Of a stretch of DNA of 64,000 bases, positions 1-11,595 are shown in pieces. Under the pieces are notes generated by a model that saw only the letters and a list, made by a program, of their open reading frames with translations, had not been told where the DNA came from and did no database searches. How positions within the stretch are numbered: position 1 is the first letter of the stretch; each line of letters starts with the position of its first letter. Source of the stretch: Zygnema cylindricum (Eukaryota > Streptophyta > Zygnematophyceae > Zygnematales > Zygnemataceae); the NCBI GenBank assembly GCA_037447655.1, contig JBBHKE010002538.1:22966-86965 (forward strand), in the 5' to 3' direction. Both the position numbers and the translations under genes were made by a program.

Positions 1-648
1 TAAACCTAATCAAAATTGGAAAGGAATCACTTGAAAACAACCAAGGACATCGGCAGGAACCCATTCTGATATGAGGGATAGCTATGGGTGATTTAGGCAC
101 TAAACCCCCAATTCACCAAAAAAAGGGATTGAAATTTTGTTGTATGCAATGGTACAAAAATTCAAAAATTTAAGCCATCTGTTCTTGCACAAGCCAAAAT
201 ATGAGCATGTCTCTTTTTAGCAATTGCCTACCCAATGTAACCGCGATCTATTTATGGAATCTGTCAAACGACAGAATGCTAGTCATGGCGAACACAGGCC
301 GTGCTAGCCATTCATGCTCCTGTATGTTGTAGCCAGCTCGCCAAAATCTAAAGTCTGATTCGCATCTTTGCAAAAGTACAATAGGCCAAGGTTTACCACC
401 ACAAAACAACCACAAAACAACCTCTGCCACTGACAGAGAGCAGCTAATAAGAACCAGCACTCCAAAAATTCTAGGCCATCTCCGAAATTCACTTGATGCC
501 CTTGCAAAGAATGCACATGTGGTAGTGTAACCGTTCCACACGTTACTTTCAAAAGGCATTTACTTCCAATGATGCTGACAAGCGCATTTGGATGTGCTAT
601 AGCTTGCCAAACTAGAAACAACTAAACATATTAACCCAATTCGCATAC
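1..648 (-). other. Intron of the L13 gene, no exon recognised
   Basis: This stretch follows the splice donor of the L13 first exon on the minus strand. I searched it for the next L13 exon, which should start with a VLGRLA-like motif, and did not find it. The rest of the gene therefore lies beyond the left edge. Short open frames on both strands look like chance. Confidence 0.4.
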
Positions 649-732
649 CTGGTCCTTTGCATCAATGAGACGCCAACGCAAACCCTTGATAGCAGATGGT
701 GAAAGTCCTGCTGCAGCCTTCTGCATCCTCAT
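649..732 (-). CDS. Ribosomal protein L13, mitochondrial type (first coding exon, partial)
   Basis: The minus strand encodes a short leader followed by GLRWRLIDAKDQ, then a splice donor (CAG|gtatgc). Plant mitochondrial uL13 proteins have a very similar segment (GLRWRVFDAKDQ) just before VLGRLASQI, so this is the N-terminus of the mitochondrial 50S-type L13, a protein of the large mitoribosomal subunit. The chloroplast L13 has a different N-terminus. I chose the ATG at 732 because an in-frame TGA lies four codons upstream; a second ATG is at 726. Only about 28 codons are in the window and the remaining exons are off the left edge. The gene is divergent from eIF6. The identification rests on one short but distinctive motif. 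Confidence 0.6.
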
Positions 733-1749
733 CCTCAGAAATCATAAAAGTTTAATACGAATGCAGAAATCATAAAAGTTTAATACGAGAGGAAAGTTGT
801 GTGACAGGATGCACAGGGTGACATTAATGGCAGAACATGTTCCATGTGTTTTAAAATCTTTGAACGGACAGACAGATCACGAACGAAAGAAGAGCACACA
901 TCTGGAGCAATGGGCAGAGAAAAAAATGGAGCAATGGGCAGAGAAAAAAAATGACAGGCACAGGAAGACATACATGAGTCGGGATATACTTTAAGATAAA
1001 GGGCAACAGTAGTTTTTTAGGCAGAGAAGACTACAGTCGCTTTTGCAGTGCAGACATCCGAATGGGCAGGCGCACATATCAAAGTATGTGGGAGCAACAC
1101 AATTGCGAAATGCGAGAAATATGCAGAAAGATAAATACAGAGTAAGAAACGCATAATACCTAGACGAGTAAACAACATCCAGCTGAAGAAGACAAAACAT
1201 TAGACAGAAAAACAGAATCATACCAAGGTTAGAATAGAAGATCAAAAGTGGTGGAAATCAAGTACCCTGAAGGATGACATGCTCAATTGCGCACTTAGAG
1301 GAGCAGAACAACATCAGTGAACGAGAAAGAGGGGTTGGTCGCACGTTAAACAATAAATTTTCGATGTTGTTCGCTTGACGACTTCCAGGGGTTCAGATTT
1401 CGGACCACACAACGTTGTCGTCTGCAGTCGAATCGTATGCTTCGCACAAACTCGAATGTACGTAAACAGGCGGTATGGAGATCTTAGTGGCAGAAGTTTG
1501 TATAAGAGGAACAACTTCAAATAGTTGTAAATTAGTGCGTTTCTCTGCAGTTTGTTCCAGCTTGAAATTTTCCTTTACATAGCGAAGGTATTTACAGTTC
1601 GCAACCTCTTTGTCACTTGATTTTCTCTACTTTCTTTTTATTAGGGTAAAAGGCAGTTATATCCTCTTTTTTTTTTCGGTACCTTTGACCTAAAGACAGT
1701 GGTCGGAGTCAACAGGATCCTTCAAACGTTGCTTTTTTGAAATCAGACC
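733..1749. promoter_or_regulatory. Divergent intergenic region between L13 and eIF6
   Basis: This is about 1 kb between two head-to-head start codons, so it must contain the leaders and promoters of both genes unless further non-coding exons intervene. It includes a near-tandem 24-bp repeat (903-950) and a pyrimidine-rich run before the eIF6 start. I see no convincing TATA box. The assignment follows from gene orientation alone. Confidence 0.4.
736..788. repeat. Two-copy 28-bp tandem repeat in the L13 leader
   Basis: A perfect 25-bp copy at 736-760 is repeated at 764-788 with three bases between. It lies just upstream of the L13 start codon, and the first copy contains the in-frame stop that limits the reading frame. 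Confidence 0.8.
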
Positions 1750-4232
1750 ATGGCTATCAGTACGTTTGTTTTTGCCGAGGCTTGCAAATTCCTTGCTGTG
1801 GATGGTTTAGGTGCTATCTTCCATGTTTGTTTTTCGTTGTTGTTGTTCTAAAGCATTTTAGTGTGAATTTTCTGCTGGATAGGAAAAAATTGAAGGCCAG
1901 ATTTTTTCTTATTACATTTCTGCAGTTAAGAGAACCTTGAGTGTTCTGTGACATCATTACACGATTCATGTATAATTGGCCGTCTCTGATTGCAGGAGCT
2001 CAATTTGAAAATAGTGGTGAAGTTGGTGTGTTTTCGAGGTTGACGAATGCGTACTGTTTGACCGCCATTGGTGCTTCAGAAAATTTTTACAGGTAAAATA
2101 TACTTTGTTAGTAATAGTCTATGGAGTTCTACCTTGATTTGATAATCTTTAACGTGATTGTCGAGTAAAAGCCTTTTGCCTGAAAAGATGAGTCTGCCCC
2201 ACCCGCTTCGCGGCCTTGGACAGTTTGATTGGAGCACTTTGGCCTAGACTCCTTATCTAGTGCTGAAGGCAGGTAGCAAATGGGCTCCCTTTTGCGCACC
2301 TGTGATAGCGGTGCAATAAGCAAGGTCTGTGGTGGCTGGTAAATTTTCATTAATTGCAGTTTTAGATTGAGCTGGTAGATTGAGATGTTATACAACCTTT
2401 GTCGACCTGATGCTTCAGATAACTCGTTGTATGATGATGGTGCCAGCCTATCCCTTTTTATTCATTAAATTCTGATTAGTTTCTGTTTTTTTTTCACATG
2501 CTACAGCACATTTGAAGCTGAGCTTCCAGATATTCCAGTTGTTAAGGCGTCTATTGCAGGATGTCGTGTTGTTGGACGTATGGTTGTCGGTATGTGCCCT
2601 TCCCATTTTTCTGTGCCATTGAATTCAAGGAAAGGACTTTGCAACCTGTTTGTTTTTGGAGAATTAAACAATTTGCTGATGTCTATTAATGTTTTGATTG
2701 TACAGGTAATAAAAATGGTTTGCTACTGCCAAATTCAACAACCGATCAAGGTATATGTCCTGCTTTTACCTTGTTTTTATACCCAGTTTGTTGCTTCCCG
2801 TTAATCCTTGAGGCTTTAGGTCTTAAAATACTATTTTCTTAATAATCTCTGAGTCTCCACCATGCTTGTACCTTGATTTTCTTTCCACCTTTTATCTCTG
2901 TCCCACTTTGTTCATTTTTGAAGAGAACTTCAACTCATACATGTGCTACTTTTTGTTTTCCAGAGCTTTTGCATATCCGGAATTCTTTGCCAGACAGCGT
3001 GGTGGTTCAAAGAGTTGAGGAGAGATTATCGGCACTCGGAAACTGCATAGCATGTAATGACTACGTGGCACTGATTCACACCGACTTAGACAGGGTAAGA
3101 GCTGAAATATATGGTGAGAACATGGGCTGATGAAGTTATGTCAGGGTGTAGGTGAGCAATTGCCAGCTGCTTACTGTAATTGAGAAAGGAAAGCTACACA
3201 CTTATTCTTATGTTGAGTTTTTGGGCTTTTAATATCAGCATCTACTTAAAGTCGGTTCTGCGGATGAAAAATGCATTTATGAGGTTCCCTTTACCATTTC
3301 TCATTAAGTGCTAATTTCGTTTGCCTCTACAGGAAACTGAGGACTTAATTGCTGATGTATTAGGCGTTGAAGTTTTTCGACAAACAATTGCAGGCAATAT
3401 TCTTGTAGGCAGCTACTGTGTCTTCAGCAACAGAGGAGGATTGGTGAGATGTGTTCATCATAACTGGTAGTCTTTTATTTTTGAAATTAACTCGTCAAAC
3501 ACAAATGCCTTTTTTTATCGTATTTGTTCTTTGCGGAGATGGATAATATTAGTTGGTTTGGTTGGTAGTTTTAACACAACTCGTATTCTGCTATTAGACT
3601 GGATGATCCTGCGAAGATAAAGATATGTGCTTGCTGCTGTTGTCTCATCAATCATGAAAGCTTGTGTATTGCCAACCAATTCTATGAATGTATAAAATGA
3701 CTTGTAATTTCAGCAAGGACTGTCGATAGTGTTAAGTGCGCAATGCTTAGCTTATCTGTCACTTCTGGATATTGACAGAGTGTAATTGGATGCCAGTGCA
3801 TATTTTTTCGTTGAAACCTGGAAGTGGAAGCAGAACTGGTTTTTGGTTTTTCTGATAAGTTTGAGTCTGGCGCAGGGATAACTGGTGCTTGTAAAATGTA
3901 ACATAAAAAAGGGCTCGTGGAAGTTGTGTTCTCACTTTTTTGAGATGCTGGGATGTTCTGTGCCATGCTTACAGGTGCATCCCCATACGTCTGTAGAGGA
4001 TTTGGAGGAGCTGTCGTCTCTGCTGCAAGTGCCACTGGTGGCAGGGACTATCAACAGAGGCAGCGAAGTGATTGGGGCGGGGATGGTGGCAAATGATTGG
4101 GCAGCTTTCACGGGTCTTGACACAACGGCAACCGAGTTGTCAGTTATCGACAGTGTCTTTAAACTCCGGGAAGCACAGCCCAGTAGTGTCGTTAATGAGA
4201 TGCGGGCATCATTGATCGATACTTTGGTCTAA
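1750..4232 (+). CDS. EIF6: Eukaryotic translation initiation factor 6 (eIF6), complete, 7 exons
   Basis: eIF6 binds the 60S ribosomal subunit, prevents premature 40S joining and is needed for 60S biogenesis in nucleolus and cytoplasm. Exons: 1750-1759, 1996-2092, 2507-2589, 2706-2750, 2964-3094, 3333-3443 and 3975-4232. All junctions are GT-AG and phases agree, giving 735 nt, or 244 residues plus stop; the family norm is about 245. The protein starts MAIRAQFEN and carries the conserved family segments [48 protein letters not shown] and [20 protein letters not shown]. The first coding exon is only 10 nt, but its ATG has a good context (A at -3, G at +4) and joins in phase to exon 2. This is a single-copy-type housekeeping gene with no lesions. 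Confidence 0.95.
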
Positions 4233-5708
4233 TAGAAGGTTCTTTTGTCCTTATTCACTTTTTGCAATTCGAGTGTTGTAGATGTCTAAGTTAGTCTGGT
4301 TTTTTGTAAGTCGTCTTTTCTGTTAGTTGTGCCTGCTGGGTTTGTGTCTGCTGGTGTATGTCATAAATGGCATACAGTTGATGAAGTGTTGTATATTCAA
4401 ATCCGTACAGGAATAAACAGGGAAATGCCTGGAAGAGCAACAGAGACAAAAAAATGATCAGTAACAGATGAAAGGGTTTCGCTTTTTCCTAAAGTAAATC
4501 TTGTGGTAAACTGACAGCCTAGTTGAAAATTGGTGTAATGTGCTTGTCAGAATAACTGGATGTTTTACAGAACATTGGTGCTGTAGTTTACCAATGGTTA
4601 CCACTGAACAACTTTTTCGCTATTGTAAATGCAGCCTTCAATAAGGATATTACGAATGTTTATGCCAACTCATGGTAAAGAAAATGGATTAGGGCTTTGT
4701 TTTGACTTTCTGTTGAATACTGGATTTTGTGTGATTATCATATTTGAGAGAGAGTTGTGTAATTGAGTTGGTCGTTAATTGTTTTAGCAGCCGTAATGTT
4801 GTTTTTATGTATATGTCATGTGTTGTACTGTTGGCATGATTGTCATAGTTCCCATCATTATCACAGTTTCCTGTACACGAAGAGTCTGGCATACACTCAG
4901 CCAAAAGTATAATGCAAGACAAAAACATTGGAGAAGTGAGTTATGTTCTTTAAAATTTTGAAGCTGGTGTTTGCAGAAAAATGGTTGAACCATTATCAGA
5001 GGAAACATTTTCTGTTGCAATAAGCCTATTATTTAGTGAGACGTTATACAAACCACCAGTAATTAAACAAAATTCTCTTGTTTACAGACCACCCTTGTTT
5101 TTTATTTAATGCTCTACTTCGCTGCATGGTCGGCAGAGTATATAAAATGGTTTAGTTTGGCTATTTGTGTCACCCCGCCTTCGCTGGCTTGTCGTTGGTG
5201 GGACTATGCAGGGACTATCGGCGAAGAGTCGTGAATTACTGCAAGTGTCACTCGTCATACCACATACTGCTCCGTTTACGATTGATGATTGTACTGATGT
5301 AAATTGGATGTCAGTACATTTACAGGCAGATGCAAAAAAGGGCCAGACCACAACTCTATTGTGAACATGCATTTTGAGTTTTTTATCACTTTTGTGCCGT
5401 GTCATCAAGTCATATCTGCGATAACTGTACACTAACCGAGTGTGCTCAAAGTGTGCTGTCTGAAAAAGGCATGAAGAGAGTAAGTTCTGGGTTGTAGCTC
5501 TAAACTGTGCGAATCACATGTAAGATAAGAGTAATTACCAAGGCAACAGAGGGCAAAACACCATTGAGGACTGGACAGGAAAGAAACCGGTTGTCTCATT
5601 TCAGAGTTTTGGAAGTAAAGTGTCTTCAATAACTATGCTTCTTCTTGCCCTGCTTGTAGTTTTTCAGTTTTGGCCATGCCACCACATTTGTACCCTTGGA
5701 CTCAGATG
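4233..5708 (+). other. eIF6 3' flank, no further gene seen
   Basis: AT-rich DNA after the eIF6 stop. An AATAAA at about 4412 could serve as a polyadenylation signal. Open frames of 65-108 codons on both strands at 5106-5629 match nothing I know and lack splice or composition support. Confidence 0.4.
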
Positions 5709-5929
5709 GTTTACCATAGTGTTGGGTATCGAGGACCTTTTGCCGATATTCGATATATATCGAATTTCAGGTACCCGATAATCGATATATCGCTTCGATA
5801 TATCGAAAACCAAATAATCGCGATATATTGCCGATATATCGTATCGCCGATATATCGAGGCATTAAAAAAAAATCATTTTTTTTCCCGATTTTCTTTTTC
5901 AGACACCCCCCCCCCCCCCCCCCGCGCGC

Positions 5930-5962
<33 letters not shown>

Positions 5963-6141
5963 ATCCGTACGATTTTCCGTACGAAGATTGTACAGACACC
6001 CAGTTTTGGCGATATATATCGCGATAATTTATGTTGGTCCCGGTACGATATATCGAGGAATCTGCTCGATCGATATTCGATATATCGAATATCGAAATTA
6101 TCGCGATATGAATTTACCCGATACCCAACACTAGTTGACCA
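5709..6141. mobile_element. hAT-type MITE with 8-bp target-site duplication
   Basis: The element runs from 5717 to 6133 (417 bp). Its ends are inverted copies of TAGTGTTGGGTATCG. It is flanked by gtttacca (5709-5716) and gttgacca (6134-6141), an 8-bp target duplication with one mismatch, as hAT transposases make. The interior is built of repeated CGATATATCG palindromes and, at its centre, a run of about 18 C followed by about 30 G, which would form a very stable hairpin and possibly G-quadruplexes. It has no coding capacity; the open frames that cross it are artefacts of the repeat. Confidence 0.85.
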
Positions 6142-6194
6142 TCGCACTTTTTAATTCAATTTGCATTATTAAATAAATGAAAGAATGAACCAAA

Positions 6195-6790
6195 GGGTGT
6201 GCCAGGAATCATAGTGGGATATGATGATAACGCAAAGGGTTGTAAATTTTTTGATCTAAGAAAAGGAGATGTCAAAATTGTTAGGAACATCATTGTAAAA
6301 GATGAGGGCAAATCAATTGATGCATTGCACCATCCGAAAACCGGTTAGTGAGCCAATACGGCCTGTTAGACTATGGATGAGGATCAATACAACTCCCATT
6401 GATGATCCATAAAATGTACCTAACGGTGGTAGAACCTGTAGCTCCACCCAGATACGGAAATAGACCTAGTATAGCACCTGTGACATTTCCATTCCCATGC
6501 AGTAAAAGGACTAGTGGCAGGCTCAAGGAAGGGAATTTAACTTATGATTTTTCATCTCGGCTTATGAGGCCTTGAACTCAATCAGGACAAGGCAGATGGA
6601 AAGAGGCCTTTAAGGACGAAATAGCTTCCGTCATGAAGGCTCCGACAAGGGAACTTACGAAACTGCCCGAGGACAGGAAGGTTACTGAATGCAAATGGGT
6701 ATTCAAGATCAAGCTAAATCCCGACAACACTATTGAACGATAATAAGGCTAGACTGGTCGCTAAAGGATTCACTCGAAAAGGAGGGAACA
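6195..6790 (+). pseudogene. Ty1/copia retrotransposon polyprotein fragment, decayed
   Basis: Two pieces of a copia polyprotein are readable. At about 6195-6330 the frame gives IVGYDDNAKGCKFFD, matching the end of the integrase region (usually VGYS..KGYR.YD). At about 6594-6744 it gives WKEAFKDEIASVMKA and ECKWVFKIK, the start of the reverse transcriptase. The next motif, KARLVAKGFT, follows in another frame after a small insertion that also creates stops. The catalytic YVDD region is absent and no LTRs are seen. This is an old, internally deleted remnant; further debris may reach about 6960. Confidence 0.8.
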
Positions 6791-7102
6791 AGTGAAAAGT
6801 ATATCTCAATAATCCAATGGTATTGACTTAATGGCAACGACTTGAATACATAAAGAAGACATGATCGGAACCAAAAACGGAGGCATTAACAAAAGACTAG
6901 CATATGGGTGTCCACTAAGAGAGCGGGGAGATGTAGCCATACACTTTGAAAAGAATTGCGAAAGCAAAAGTTAAAGGCTATGCAAGAAAGTATCTTGTGT
7001 TTGTACTGACTTCTTAGGAGAATGTAGATCAAAGGACAAGTTTTAGACCTCCACAACGTCGTGCACAAAATACATCCATTTTTTTGGTTTGATTCAAGCT
7101 TA

Positions 7103-7772
7103 GGGTAAGGTTCCATTAGGGAAAAAATGTCGTTGTTTGCTGGAAGCCGTACTGTTTCGTACAGTGCCGTACAAAAAAAAACAAAAAAACAAAAACAAAC
7201 CTATTGAATGAGGGATTTGATTCTCCACGTTTATGGGCGTAAACGTGGACCGTTGGATGCATAATCGGATACGCCATCGTCTGACACTTTCAGTCCGCAA
7301 CAAGTGACCTGGAGTAGGTCATTCTAAGCGCCTGAACATATAGCATCGTGCCTCGTGGATAAGGGAACAAATATCCACGACGACCGCGCGACCAAGTGGG
7401 TACACGTGGCATATGACATGTGCCTTCCGCCAGGGAGGATGCGAGGCCACCGGAAGCCGCAAGAAAATCTTTGACGGAGGATATTGTTTCACGCTTCTGT
7501 TGCCATCCACGAACCATTCTGACATATTCGAACGCTTTTACAAATCTTAAGTTTCGTCTGCCCATACAAATTTTATTCAATACGTCGTACGAGTCACTTT
7601 TTACCTTCGTTGGTACAAATATGTGGTCACAATTTGCTGTCACAGATTCTTTGAAGATTATCAGAATCGATTTCATCTATTACGTGGACCAATAAAAGTG
7701 TGCCACGCAAATAAAATGTCGGTTACTGACCCGACACAATAGAACGATGGGTTCAGTAAAACAACGCTCTTG
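7103..7772. repeat. Related, incomplete copy of the 7773 foldback element
   Basis: It starts with GGGTAAGGTTCCATTAGG and continues with sequence resembling the start of the neighbouring element (GTTGTTT(G/A)CTGGA, a GTACTG-rich patch, an A- or T-run). I see no clear inverted right end. It may have been cut by insertion of the second copy or may have decayed. Confidence 0.5.
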
Positions 7773-8185
7773 GGGTAACCTTCCATCAGGCGAAAAGTGG
7801 GGTTGTTTACTGGAGAAAGTACCTTTGCGTACTAGGCCGTACTGTTTTTTTTTTTTTTTAACAAAAGATGTTTACTAAAAATTCGTTGAGATTCTCCAAA
7901 CTTCTTGGCGAAAATTACCACCGTCCACTTTTCATTTTTTGACGCAAACGCCCCTTGTTTCCAGTACCTGGCTAGTCTCCTTCGATTGTCCTCAAGAGGA
8001 CACTTTGCGCTTACTGGGCGCGTATTTTGGTCCACTTGTAAATTCAAAAGGAATTCAACACGTAAGCAAATTTTGGTTTTTTACTGACACGACCTGATGG
8101 AAGGGTGTTACAAATATTACTGCCGGTAAACGTGCTGGTAAACGTGACCGTACAATTAATGGGAACGCCTGATGGAAGGTTACCC
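7773..8185. mobile_element. Foldback MITE with 20-bp terminal inverted repeats
   Basis: The left end GGGTAACCTTCCATCAGGCG is repeated in inverted form at the right end (8166-8185). The element is 413 bp and has no coding capacity. A second internal piece of the terminal sequence lies at about 8096. I could not define a target duplication, so the superfamily is open. Confidence 0.75.
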
Positions 8186-10155
8186 TAAGTGATTACATGG
8201 CTTAATGGCTAGCATGTCGCTAAAATGATCGATAAAGGCGACATGACGACAGGCAGTGTGCCTACGAACAAGGTGGACGCGAGTCCACCAGAATCCAAAC
8301 AAAAATCCATACCGAAATATATTCCGTAACGCTCTTTCGTCACGCTCTTTCGGCCTTCTAGCTTTGTGGTTTCCCGCGCAAAGGGTGATTATTTATGTGG
8401 TTCAAAGACTTGTACGCAAGTACATGGCATACAACGTACATGACATGCAAAGTACAGGGTAATGCAAATGAACTAATGAAGACTTTAAGATTTTACATGA
8501 AAATTGGTCGGTGTTTAAAAATCTTTGAAGATTTTTAATATACGAAATTAACTTACATGGTACCACTCAAATTAGAACACGTATACGACAGCTTGTTTAC
8601 AGAAACGACATGAATGGCCCCTCGTCCAAAACATTACAGCTAGGAATGTTGACCGTACAACTACTGAAGTTTCCCGATCATAGTTCAAAAGTAGGTTTTT
8701 TTATGGTAGGCCTTTGGTAGGCGCACAAAACTTTGCACAAAACTCGCGCAACGTAGGCATACTGTATGTGTGTGCGTCGTGCACACTCATGTATGAACGT
8801 CCGAATCTGACGTAAGATCAAAGTACAGCGCACGCCGCCGGACGATTTTTTTTAGCGAACTGACACGGCGTAGGATGACATTCCGTGGGAAAAAAAACCG
8901 GGGAAAAAAAAAACGCGGACGGGCAACCAAACAAAATTTCGAAATAATTGCGATGGAGTTAAAATGAGCGCGGTGGAGAGTGGTGAGAGTGCGACGAGAG
9001 AGAGTACGGACAGTTCATAGCTTTTTCGGAAAGTTGTTTTGCAGCCACCAACGGGGTTGGTCCGTAGGTTTTGGTAATTTTTTTGGCAGTGTGGTATTTT
9101 TTTTTTTTATCGTCCCATACTACCTGGTTGGTCAATTTGAGGCTTTATTTAGTGTGGCCCTGAAAATTGCAGATGCTAATATGACAGATTGTCCTTTCGT
9201 AAGTTGTGTTATGGGCTTTTCATGTGATCTTTTTAAATCGCCTACTTTGATCAGCGACCGTCCGATCGTCCAAATCTGACGGTTTAAATAAAGACGATCG
9301 TCCAAATCTGACGGTTTAAATAAAGTCCCTCAAAACTCACAGAATTTTTTTTTTTGTCCGATTGTTTTTCAAAATTTAGACATGTCGTTTAATTCTCTAT
9401 CGAACGATGTGCAACTCAACCCTGTTCCTATTTTATTTCATTTTGCGGCCAATACAATATGGGTCTTAAGGGCATATTGTATGTTTTGCGTACAATAGGC
9501 ATATTGTATGGGCGTACGGTCACCTACTTTTAAACTATGTTCCCGATGAAACTTCGACATAACGTGAATAATGACACGGAAATGTGACGCTATTTGACGT
9601 CATCCCGATGTGTGCACCTTGCATTAGGCTAACGAGTCCATAAAAATTAAGTAGTTGGACGATGAAGATTTTATTTTCAGAAACGCGATGCTGAAACCAT
9701 CGAAGTGAAAAAACATTTGGAAATGGAAAACTGCTGACTGCCAAGAGATGGAAAACCCAAAAGAACTAAAAAACACCATAAAATCGAAAAAACACTACAA
9801 GCATGAAATCGAAGGCTATAAAAACAAATAGAAAATAAAAAATCAAACTTCAAGAGCAAGAAAAACTACTCTCTACACTGACTCCAAAAGAGAAAATGGG
9901 CGTTACGCCCAAAACCGAAACCAATTCCGCACTAAAGGTTAGAAATACAAATACCATCTATGTTTGCCCGGTGGAGCAAGGAGGAAAAGCGTAGAGGAGT
10001 GGGGGTCCAGAGTCCAAGCCCAGGGATAAAAAAAGGTTACAGAATCTAGAACTCGATTTGTCAGTAACAAATTTTGTACGAACTCGAAGGTGTCCGTACA
10101 TGGGGTCAACCTCCTCCAATTTGAGCATTCCATCGTACAGTTCAGACTAGTACTG
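8186..10155. other. Intergenic, no gene recognised
   Basis: AT-rich DNA with homopolymer runs and many GTAC/CGTAC motifs shared with the transposon interiors elsewhere in the window, so probably decayed mobile DNA. Open frames here are under 100 codons and match nothing known. Confidence 0.4.
9264..9325. repeat. 32-bp tandem duplication
   Basis: A 30-bp segment starting GATCGTCCAAATCTGACGG occurs at 9264-9293 and identically at 9296-9325, separated by two bases. Confidence 0.85.
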
Positions 10156-10358
10156 TACACCTTGAATCGTTATTAGCGTATAGAAATTATTAGTGTAAAG
10201 AAAAAATTAGCTTCATTCATTCTATTTTAGTGCCAGGAGACGTGGCAGATTATGGTCCACGTCTCTAAATAGTGTACTTTATTATATTTAAGGTATCAAT
10301 GTCAAAATTTTGGGGTGCCGATATAGCGTACATAAGGCTAATAACGATTCACGGTGTA
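10156..10358. mobile_element. TA-flanked MITE, ~200 bp
   Basis: The ends read TACACCTTGAATCGTTATTAGC and, inverted at the right, TACACCGTGAATCGTTATTAGC. The flanking TA at each side fits a TA target duplication, as Tc1/mariner-like transposases make. The interior shares a segment (GTGGCAGATT.TGGTCC.CGTC) with the remnant at 39,925. Members of this terminal-repeat family recur in the window at 26,206, 58,268, 61,024 and, more diverged, 62,286. Confidence 0.75.
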
Positions 10359-11595
10359 GCGTCGGTAACGAAGGAACAAGTCGACGTGTCACCTTCCTCT
10401 ATTCACTTTAAGCACGCTTCGCTTCTGTACGGGGTATACGGAGATTTTTGTCCGTCATCAACTTCAAAACAACAATGTACTTTTAGGAAACGCCAAAACG
10501 ACAAAGTACTTTCGGCTTTGCCGGACTTTATTCGACCTAAATGTCACACTTTGAAACTATCCTGTCTTCGTGGCATGATTTGGATGGCCGATGGAAGATA
10601 TGGTGTCTGAGCGCAGAACCCATTTCGTGACGGTGTGACGCGACGTGCAGCAAGTACGGAATGCGACTGATCCTTGTGTCAAATCAAGGGGATAGTACGT
10701 CAGACATGTACCCAAGAGCCAATAGAATGTCGATTTCTTTGATTTTTTTTGCGGATATGAGATTTATTGAGCTGTAAGTCATACGGAGTAGTACGGATAA
10801 AGCTTCACGAAACTGATTTTTCGCTGCATGGACCCTAGCCTTACCATATTATAATCATCGTATACTCACATGTTTTATTTTGCATTTTCAAACACACGGG
10901 AAATCCCTTCTTTTGATCTATGCTTTTGCAACATGAGAATTGTGGGTGCAACATTGGCGTGCGACGGTGTCGGTGAAAAGTCGGTGGACGAATCTTTTGT
11001 TGTTGCGCCAGAAATGTCACTTTTCTGTATGGACGAAGTCGTGCAAGTACATGTGGGCGCATAATTTCCGAGAACGAGTATCATCACCCAACAAAGTTCC
11101 CCCAATCGCGTAAGTGCGATAACGGAACTTGTATTGTACCGATATCACACTAAACGTTATCCTCAAAATTATCGTGGATAATACCGTACGAAAGAATTGG
11201 CTTTGTTTGAAGTCTGAACGATAGTACAGTACGGATAGTGTGAACGCACGACGTACCAGCCCCACCAAATTGTAGCCACAAGCTTCGGAAGTGACCCGGT
11301 GGCCGCCGTTTTGCCGATAAACGATCGCACGCGCCGCACTAGTCTTTCCCTTGCTCCCTTTTGCCACGTCGCTGCAAAATCCCTGCGACCGAGGCAGCCG
11401 TCGCACAGCCGCCGGTCACACTCTTCTGAGCGTCGTGCACATTTTTTTCAGTCTGTGAGAGTAAGACAAAGAGAAACAGTCGGAGAGAGGGAGACAGAGA
11501 AAGGAGAGAGAGAGGAAGGAGGTAGATCTATTTTAGACCCAGATCGTATCTCTAAAAGTTGAAAATAAGACAACAGGAGGTAAAGCTCTCAAGAC
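10359..11595 (+). promoter_or_regulatory. TypA upstream region and probable 5' leader
   Basis: No coding gene was seen. The last ~300 bp (11,290-11,560) are richer in G+C than the DNA before them and end in a GA-rich stretch (about 11,450-11,525) close to the TypA start codon, as is common in plant leaders. An open frame at 11299-11562 stops before the TypA ATG and is not in frame with it. The promoter role is inferred from position. Confidence 0.4.

Noticed and set aside
5670-6147. Open frames of 154 (plus) and 82 (minus) codons
   Set aside because: They read through the palindromic hAT MITE (poly-Pro/poly-Gly from the C/G runs, RYIEYR from CGATATATCG units).
10272-10610. 112-codon plus-strand open frame
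   Set aside because: It begins inside the MITE at 10,156-10,358 and runs out of it, with no similarity and no splice support.
11299-11562. 87-codon open frame just upstream of TypA
   Set aside because: It stops before the TypA start, is in another frame and consists of GA-repeat-derived Arg/Glu at its end; more likely leader or promoter sequence.
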